Assembly: GCA_910586875.1 (NCBI GenBank)
Contig: CAJUJI010000005.1
Location: 1-45,190 of the forward strand
Direction: 5' to 3'
Length of the DNA: 45,190 nt
From: an uncultured Anaerotruncus sp.
Lineage (GTDB): Bacteria; Bacillota; Clostridia; Oscillospirales; Ruminococcaceae
Shown here: piece after piece, positions 40,077 to 45,190 of the stretch
Numbering within the stretch: position 1 is the first letter of the stretch
How the letters are laid out: every line of letters starts with the position of its first letter
Position numbers and translations under genes: made by a program
The notes under the pieces: generated by a model
Seen by the model: only the letters and a program-made list of their open reading frames with translations
Told to the model about the DNA's origin: nothing
Databases searched by the model: none

Positions 40077-41816
40077 ATGGGACATCAAATCCAGGCGGGG
40101 GAGGGCTGCGGCGCAGCAGCACGGTTGTTCTTGCCCTACGCGCAGGAGGAATTTTTGGTCACCTTGGCCAACAAGGGCCTTTATAAACGCGCGGTCAAAG
40201 ACTACGATGCGGCGCAGGAATGCAGCCTTGCGCTGAGCGATGGCCAGCAGCTGGCGGTTACCATCGACGGTGTAACGGTGCAGCTTGATGAGAACCTTGC
40301 AAAAAGCAGGTGCAGCTGCCCTTCCAAGACGGTTTGCAAACATGTGTTAATGGCGGTGCTTTGCGCCGCAGAGTATGGCGCGGCGCAGCAGGAGGAACCC
40401 GCTGCAAAACCGGCATCGGATACGGCTGCTTGCACTGAGGCCGAGCCGGAGCCCGAGCCCTATTTGGAGCTGCGGCAGGCGGATGTTGCGTCGCTGCGCA
40501 AGCAGGCGGGCAAACGGCTGTTTGAGGATACTTTGCGGTTGGTGCAGGCGGGCTGGACCGCCACCTTTACAGAAGGGGAGATGCTTGCAGCGACCATCAA
40601 TACAGAGGCGGTCACGGTTTATTTTCCAAAGCAGGAGAGCTTGTCACATGCGGTTTGCAAATGCGGTCAGCAAGGGCTTTGTAAGCACAAGCTGATCGCG
40701 GTGTTGTCCTATTTGGCACAGAATGGTCTGCTGAAAGAATCCGAGGGACAGTCGGTTTCGCTGCTGAGTGAGGATGCGCTTGCATTGCTGCCAAAAGCAG
40801 ATCAATATTTGATCTCGCTGTTTGAGAAGGGTTTGCTGTATTGCGGTGAGAGCGATATTGAACAAGCGATACAGCTATCCCTGCGGTTGGACAGCGTGGG
40901 GCTGGGAAATCTGTCGCGGCTGATGCGCAGCGTTGCAACGGATCTCGAGCATCTGTTGCAAAAACATGCTGCCTTTCGGTCGGAGACGGCGTTTGCTACA
41001 CTTTCGCGGCTGCATAACACCATTTCTCTACTGCAAAAGTATCCGCAGGATAAGGAAAAGCTGCCTGCACTGGTGGAAGGCGGACGTTCCGACTACTATA
41101 CTACTCCGGTCGGCAATTTTATCGGATTGGGAGCGTATCCGTGGCAAACCCGTTCGGGCTATTGCGGGGTCACGGCGCTGCTCTATTCTCGGGAAAAGCA
41201 GCAGGTTTATACCTATACCGCGAGCATGGCCGACTTTTATGAGAATACAGCACAGGCTTCCAGTACATGGAGCTTATACCACCAATTTTCCCGCGCGGAT
41301 CATTGGGCAGAGGGCCTTTCGATTCAGACGATAGCGGGCAGCTGTCTGACCCTGCGCAACTTCAAATCAAATCTGCAAGGACGGCTTTCCTCCACAAAGC
41401 AGACCTCCTGTACCATAACAGGACCATCAAACGGCGGCCTGTTGGAGGAGCTGGAAAAGGACGGGATATTCAGCGCGCCAGAGGAGGGGTATACCTATTT
41501 CCGCCGCCGCCAGCCGGAGCGGGTGTATCCGTTCTTTACAACACATCTGGCGCAGACGTCGTTTGACAAAAGCGAGCAGGTGCTCAGGTTATTGCTGGAA
41601 AATGAGCGGGAGCAGTTTTCGTGCAGCATTTTGTATAAGGAATGCAACCAATGGGCGATTCAATTTTTAGAACGGCTGGCGCGTGGAAAGCTGCCGCCGT
41701 GCTGGTTTATCTGCATAAAGCAGCAGGGAGAGATGACGCCGGTCAGCATCATTACGGAAAATGCGGTCAATCATTTCTATTTTGTTGACCAGAATGGCGT
41801 CAACCGATTGGTGTAA
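40077..41816 (+). CDS. Double SWIM zinc-finger protein
   Basis: A 579-residue protein with two SWIM motifs (CxC...CxH): C79, C81, C87, H89 and C194, C196, C202, H204, about 115 residues apart, each within a repeat of similar layout. The two are joined by a Glu/Pro/Ala-rich linker (about 100-128). The rest (about 230-579) is mixed alpha/beta and unrecognised. SWIM domains bind DNA or protein. ATG at 40077 with GGAGG 7 bases upstream is preferred over GTG at 40074. Belongs with the MoxR-DUF5682-VWA unit by order and by known co-occurrence. Confidence 0.88.
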   Translation: MGHQIQAGEGCGAAARLFLPYAQEEFLVTLANKGLYKRAVKDYDAAQECSLALSDGQQLAVTIDGVTVQLDENLAKSRCSCPSKTVCKHVLMAVLCAAEYGAAQQEEPAAKPASDTAACTEAEPEPEPYLELRQADVASLRKQAGKRLFEDTLRLVQAGWTATFTEGEMLAATINTEAVTVYFPKQESLSHAVCKCGQQGLCKHKLIAVLSYLAQNGLLKESEGQSVSLLSEDALALLPKADQYLISLFEKGLLYCGESDIEQAIQLSLRLDSVGLGNLSRLMRSVATDLEHLLQKHAAFRSETAFATLSRLHNTISLLQKYPQDKEKLPALVEGGRSDYYTTPVGNFIGLGAYPWQTRSGYCGVTALLYSREKQQVYTYTASMADFYENTAQASSTWSLYHQFSRADHWAEGLSIQTIAGSCLTLRNFKSNLQGRLSSTKQTSCTITGPSNGGLLEELEKDGIFSAPEEGYTYFRRRQPERVYPFFTTHLAQTSFDKSEQVLRLLLENEREQFSCSILYKECNQWAIQFLERLARGKLPPCWFICIKQQGEMTPVSIITENAVNHFYFVDQNGVNRLV

Positions 41817-41828
41817 AGGGGGATATCT

Positions 41829-42131
41829 ATGACAGTCCAAGCGGTTTGTGAACAGCTGGAACAACTGCTGAGTGATTTATCTTTTTCAGGGCTGGTCAAT
41901 ATGCAGCCCGCGCTGTTGGTGCAGATCAAAGAGTTGCGCGGTTGGATGTCCGAGCTGGGAATGCAGCAGGGGGAAGAGCTGCTGGGCGAGTTAGAACGGG
42001 TGCTTGTCGCATTTCAGCGCGAGGAATGCCCCGCATTTGAGGCGGTGGATATGCTGTGCGCATTGGAGTTTTATCATAAGAATATGTTGCGGGAGGAGCC
42101 AGCGCAGAGCGAGGAAGAGGACGAAGGCTGA
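41829..42131 (+). CDS. Small helical protein downstream of the SWIM gene
   Basis: A 100-residue acidic, Leu/Glu-rich protein, almost certainly all-helical, ending in a poly-acidic tail (QSEEEDEG). No family recognised. It begins 12 bases after the SWIM stop with AAGGGGG upstream, so it is very likely co-transcribed and may be an extra component or regulator of the system. Confidence 0.75.
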   Translation: MTVQAVCEQLEQLLSDLSFSGLVNMQPALLVQIKELRGWMSELGMQQGEELLGELERVLVAFQREECPAFEAVDMLCALEFYHKNMLREEPAQSEEEDEG

Positions 42132-42232
42132 TCGGTGGTATGCCTCTTTGTTATGCTGTGTACAGCGCGATTTTTGCTGTGCGCTGTGTCGCCGGACGGC
42201 AAAATTTTAGTTTGAGATTGTGAGGGAGGGCC

Positions 42233-43669
42233 ATGTCAACCAATCGTTCAAAGCTGCACCAGAATCAATTGGAGGAGCAATTGCAGGCGTTACGCGCGTT
42301 TTTAAGCGGAAAACAGCCGCAGGCGGATGCAAAGGTTCTGCTTTCCTATGTGGATACGCTGGAACAGGCGCTTTGCCAGCGCCGCTACGGGCTGGTGTTC
42401 GAGCATTACCAGGAGCGTGCAGAACGGTTGCTTGACATGGCTTATCTAATGCGTGATGAGGAGCGCTGTATTACGGGGGAGCGCCCGCACCTTTTGATAG
42501 AAGGGAACAACCTGCCTGCATTAAAGCTGCTTTGTGAAGAATATGAGGGGCAGGTGGATGTCGTTTATATCGACCCCCCTTATAACACCGGCAGCCGGGA
42601 TTTTCCGTATGCAGACCAGTTCTTTGACGCGCGCTATGATTATCCGCACAGCAAATGGCTTTCCTTTATCGAAAAGCGGCTGCTTTTGCTGCGTCGGTTG
42701 CTTGCACAAAGCGGATACCTTTGCATCTCGATTGACGGCAACGAACAGGCAGGACTGAAATTGCTCTGTGACGAAATTTTTGGGGAGGCAAACTGTGTCG
42801 CCTGCTTGCCGCGGCGGACCAAGTCCTCCGGTAAAACTACCCGCAGCATTTCTGCAAACCATGATTATCTGCTGATCTATTGTAAAAATCTGTCAAAGGT
42901 CGCCATCCGTGGGCTGCCGCATGTGGACGCGGGCTTTCGGTACGAGGACGAATATGTAGCCCAGAGGGGGCGCTATAAGCTCAACCAAACGCTGGATTAC
43001 GACAGTCTGCAATATACCGCCTCGCTGGACTATCCGCTGGAGCTGGATGGGGAAACGTTTTACCCGGGCGGCTCGTATGAAAAATATCTTGCGCGGAAAA
43101 AGGGGGACCACCAACGCGCGGATTGGGCGTGGCGTTGGTGCCGCGAGCTGGTGGAATTTGGCAGAGAGAATGGCTTTTTGGTAGTCAGGCGCAAGCCGGA
43201 TGGCTGCGCGCGTATCTACACAAAGACCTATTTAAACGCAGCCATCCGCAGAGGGAAGGGCGGCTATGCGGTGGAGCTGGTTACACGTACCAAGCCACTG
43301 TCCTCGCTGGAATTTACCGCGGCGGCTTACTCGAATGATAACGCCAAAAAGGACCTGAAACGGATGCTGCCAGACCTGACCTTTGATTATCCTAAGCCGG
43401 TTGCGCTGGTTCGGAAGCTATTGGAAATTTGTCCAAACCAGAACGCGTTGGTGCTGGATTGCTTTGCGGGAACGGCGACGACCGGCCAGGCTGTATTAGA
43501 GCTGAATCAGGCGGATGGGGGACACCGCAGGTTTCTGCTGGTCAATAATAATCAAAACAACATCTGTCGGGATGCGGCGTACCCGCGCTTGCAGCGGGCG
43601 CTTGCGCTGAGCGGCGCCGCCGATGGACTGGACTATCTGCGGGTGGAGTACCACGCGGAGGATGAATAG
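42233..43669 (+). CDS. Orphan beta-class Mod-type DNA methyltransferase
   Basis: A 478-residue site-specific amino-methyltransferase. Catalytic motif IV DPPYNTG is at 114-120 and SAM motif I, DCFAGTATTGQAV, at 409-421: the IV-TRD-I order defines the beta class, as in type III Mod subunits. The target-recognition region lies at about 200-370. The N-terminal 90 residues are helical (LEEQLQALRAFL...YVDTLEQAL) and are atypical for Mod. No Res or other nuclease gene is near. GGGAGGG is the ribosome site. It lies 101 bases after the SWIM-associated small gene, so membership in that operon is possible. Confidence 0.9.
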   Translation: MSTNRSKLHQNQLEEQLQALRAFLSGKQPQADAKVLLSYVDTLEQALCQRRYGLVFEHYQERAERLLDMAYLMRDEERCITGERPHLLIEGNNLPALKLLCEEYEGQVDVVYIDPPYNTGSRDFPYADQFFDARYDYPHSKWLSFIEKRLLLLRRLLAQSGYLCISIDGNEQAGLKLLCDEIFGEANCVACLPRRTKSSGKTTRSISANHDYLLIYCKNLSKVAIRGLPHVDAGFRYEDEYVAQRGRYKLNQTLDYDSLQYTASLDYPLELDGETFYPGGSYEKYLARKKGDHQRADWAWRWCRELVEFGRENGFLVVRRKPDGCARIYTKTYLNAAIRRGKGGYAVELVTRTKPLSSLEFTAAAYSNDNAKKDLKRMLPDLTFDYPKPVALVRKLLEICPNQNALVLDCFAGTATTGQAVLELNQADGGHRRFLLVNNNQNNICRDAAYPRLQRALALSGAADGLDYLRVEYHAEDE

Positions 43670-43671
43670 AA

Positions 43672-43708
43672 AAAGCAGCGAAACTTCATGTAGAAATTTC
43701 GCTGCTTT
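43672..43708 (-). terminator. Terminator shared by tRNA-Arg and the methyltransferase gene
   Basis: Perfect 12-bp arms AAAGCAGCGAAA (43672-43683) and TTTCGCTGCTTT (43697-43708). On the minus strand it is followed by TTTTTC, so it fits best as the tRNA terminator and may also stop the converging methyltransferase transcript. Confidence 0.82.
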
Positions 43709-43711
43709 CGA

Positions 43712-43785
43712 TACGCCCGACAGGATTCGAACCTGCGACCTTTTGAGTCGGAGTCAAACGCGCTATCCAACTGCGCCACGGGCGC
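43712..43785 (-). tRNA. tRNA-Arg (anticodon CCG)
   Basis: On the minus strand a 74-nt cloverleaf: acceptor GCGCCCG pairs with CGGGCGU (with a G1-U72 wobble), D-arm GGCGCAGUUGGAUAGCGC, anticodon stem UUUGA/UCAAA with loop CUCCGAC (anticodon CCG), T-loop GGUUCGAAUC, discriminator A. CCA is not encoded. Confidence 0.95.
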
Positions 43786-43806
43786 ATATGCAACTGAACT
43801 TTATAT

Positions 43807-43834
43807 AGTATAGCATATATTTAGAAAAAAGCAA
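43807..43834 (-). promoter_or_regulatory. tRNA-Arg promoter
   Basis: On the minus strand TTGCTT (43829-43834), 16-bp spacer, TATACT (43807-43812), about 21 bases before the tRNA 5' end. Confidence 0.7.
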
Positions 43835-43878
43835 GCGGTTTTTTCCGGTTATTTTTATGTGGTTAGGAGGTATTCAAC

Positions 43879-44982
43879 TTGAAAAAAGCAATGATACTTG
43901 TAATTGATGGGTGTGCTCCCTCGTATATACAGCCAAAGCTTGCGCCCAATTTGTTTGAACTTTCCCAGCGGCTGGGTTTTTTTAAAACGGTACAATGCGC
44001 TATGCCATCGGTTACAAATGTAAATCATGCCTGCATTTTATCGGGAAAATGGCCGGAGGAAACCAAAATTTCCGGCAACTATTATTACAATCCCCTAACA
44101 AAGCAGGAGGGGTTTATTGAGGAACAAGGCTATATGAAGGCAAAAACCATTTTGCAGTATTATCAAGCACTTGGGGCGAAAACGGCACTTTTGACAGTAA
44201 AGGGGAAAATTTTGGGGGTATATGGGGAAGGCGCCGATATCGGTATCAGTGCACAAGCACCAGAAAGGGCTTTGCTGGAACGGTATCAGCTTGAGCCACC
44301 ACCGGCGATTGATAGTGTGGAGAGCACGCGTTGGATTATGAAGGCGGCGTATCAATGTATAAAAATGGAGAATCCGGAATTTGTATATTGCACAACAAAT
44401 GATTTTATTTTTCATCATTTTGCACCAGGGACAAAAGAAGCAGCAGAGCAAATAGCGGCGGTTGATGAATATATCAAAAAAATAGTGCTGCTTGACCCCG
44501 AAAGGCAAATTTATATTACAGCAGACCATGGCATGAATCAAAAAACAACGATTGTAAATTTTCAACTATTAGCGGCCCGCGCGGGGTTTGATGTTTATTG
44601 TTTACCGCCGCTCAAAGACCGCTATATAGAAAATCATATTTACCAGGAGGGTGGAACGCTGTATCTATTTGTGAAGCATAAAGCGCAGATGGAGGATTTT
44701 TACCGGTTTGCAGATGAAAATCCGTTGATAGAACAGATTCTTACAAAAGAACAGGCGGCTGATATGTATCATTTGCCGGCGGAACAAATAGGGGATTACG
44801 TTTTATTTGCTGCCGAGGGGGTTGCGTTTGGAGAGGCGCAAACGGAAATTTTATATACACAGCACTCGAGGACACATGGCTCACTTTATGAACGAGAAAT
44901 CCCCTTAATTGCGCTAAATCCGGAGCGTACAGAATCGGAGTACCAGTACGCAAAGGATATTGCAGTGTATTTGATGAGGTAG
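43879..44982 (+). CDS. Alkaline phosphatase superfamily protein, phosphonoacetate hydrolase-like
   Basis: A 367-residue type I phosphodiesterase/nucleotide pyrophosphatase-fold enzyme. Metal and nucleophile residues: D10 (LVIDG), T46 (MPSVTNVNHA, the catalytic Thr), ISGNYYYNP (about 64-72), FVYCTTNDFIFHHFAPG (second-metal Asp/His) and TADHGM (about 214). The SVTN...NxYY pattern is closest to phosphonoacetate hydrolase (PhnA) in my recollection; the substrate may differ. It starts with TTG, 8 bases after TAGGAGG. Visibly A+T-richer codon use (ATA, AAA, TTT) than the rest of the window, and position beside a tRNA, suggest acquisition. Confidence 0.85.
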   Translation: MKKAMILVIDGCAPSYIQPKLAPNLFELSQRLGFFKTVQCAMPSVTNVNHACILSGKWPEETKISGNYYYNPLTKQEGFIEEQGYMKAKTILQYYQALGAKTALLTVKGKILGVYGEGADIGISAQAPERALLERYQLEPPPAIDSVESTRWIMKAAYQCIKMENPEFVYCTTNDFIFHHFAPGTKEAAEQIAAVDEYIKKIVLLDPERQIYITADHGMNQKTTIVNFQLLAARAGFDVYCLPPLKDRYIENHIYQEGGTLYLFVKHKAQMEDFYRFADENPLIEQILTKEQAADMYHLPAEQIGDYVLFAAEGVAFGEAQTEILYTQHSRTHGSLYEREIPLIALNPERTESEYQYAKDIAVYLMR

Positions 44983-44994
44983 TTTAAGGGAGAG

Positions 44995-45018
44995 TTTTCA
45001 ACAGCAAAATGTTGAAAA
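44995..45018 (+). terminator. Possible terminator after the hydrolase gene
   Basis: TTTTCAACA (44995-45003) pairs perfectly with TGTTGAAAA (45010-45018) over a 6-nt loop. There is no downstream T-run, so efficiency is doubtful. Confidence 0.45.
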
Positions 45019-45103
45019 TGTGGAAAGATTAGCCTGCATAGCAGGGCAAGCTTTTGTTGAGAAATAGTGGAAAAGAAAATATGAAATTTTTTTAAAAAAA
45101 GTG

Positions 45104-45132
45104 TTGACAATCCTGGAAAAGGATGCTATCAT
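45104..45132 (+). promoter_or_regulatory. rRNA operon promoter
   Basis: Consensus TTGACA (45104-45109), 17-bp spacer, TATCAT (45127-45132), preceded by an A+T-rich UP-like tract (about 45070-45100). The spacer holds an ATCC/GGAT inverted repeat. The following leader is typical of pre-16S RNA. Confidence 0.85.
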
Positions 45133-45190
45133 AAATAAGCTGTCTCGCGAGGGACGGCGCGGCACCTTGAAAAGTGAACAACAAGAAAGA
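45133..45190 (+). other. 16S rRNA 5' leader (partial)
   Basis: ACCTTGAAAAGTGAACAAC near 45163-45181 is the conserved leader stretch found before 16S rRNA in clostridia (boxA-like antitermination region). The 16S gene itself lies beyond the window. Confidence 0.78.

Noticed and set aside
42233..43669. Complete type III restriction-modification system
   Set aside because: Only the Mod-like methyltransferase is present; the following region is a terminator, a tRNA and an unrelated hydrolase.
43712..43785. Integrative element attachment site at tRNA-Arg
   Set aside because: No integrase gene is nearby and no repeated tRNA 3' end was seen within the window.

Overview
The window looks like chromosome of a spore-forming-lineage, low-G+C-phylum anaerobe of class Clostridia, most likely Oscillospirales (Ruminococcaceae/Oscillospiraceae-like). 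The reasons are the B12-dependent ribonucleotide reductase, clostridial 2[4Fe-4S] ferredoxin, sigma-54 activator, YedF/DUF3343 pair, the Bacillus/Clostridium-type yaaO-darA-holB-ricT-trmN6-rsmI cluster, strong AGGAGG ribosome sites and the family of immunity proteins. No lineage assignment was computed. The window begins in the 3' end of a 5S rRNA gene and ends in the promoter and leader of another rRNA operon on the same strand, so it is the complete interval between two directly repeated rrn operons.

Layout. 165-6267: DUF4234 membrane protein, adenosylcobalamin-dependent nrdJ, a short QueG-like iron-sulfur protein, a FemAB-type peptidoglycan bridge enzyme and a YaaO-type PLP decarboxylase. 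6352-10560: housekeeping cluster (c-di-AMP receptor, DNA polymerase III delta', RicT, ferredoxin, TrmN6-like and RsmI methyltransferases). 10596-15669: small hypothetical operon, phosphodiesterase, tandem TrkA proteins, EcsC, PH-domain protein and the YedF/DUF3343 pair. 15791-25166: a sigma-54-controlled catabolic and transport locus: PrpR-type activator with matching TGAAAC-N5-GTTTCA sites at its own promoter and upstream of a textbook -24/-12 promoter, then PdxA-family dehydrogenase, a 0.8 kb repeat-rich gap, TctB-TctA-TctC transporter, TIM-barrel epimerase and AbrB-family permease-like protein. 25282-26873: BirA and a redoxin lipoprotein lacking the usual first catalytic Cys.

26921-32205 is a run of eight mostly immunity-type genes (SUFU, DUF6348-like, YfbM/DUF1877, Imm51-like, DUF2262-like, DUF4253 and two unrecognised) without any toxin: a heterogeneous polyimmunity locus. 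32269-35229 holds DUF434, AIM24, a ComEA-like HhH protein and an ADP-ribosylglycohydrolase. 35417-42131 is the most interesting part: MoxR AAA+ ATPase, DUF5682 protein, VWA protein, double-SWIM zinc-finger protein and a small helical protein, all co-directional, followed by an orphan beta-class Mod DNA methyltransferase (42233-43669). I read this as a NTP-dependent, probably conflict-related multi-protein system whose DUF5682 component carries spaced motifs resembling the EreA/ChaN/TraB-TIKI hydrolase group. tRNA-Arg(CCG) and an A+T-richer phosphonoacetate-hydrolase-like gene close the window before the next rrn promoter.
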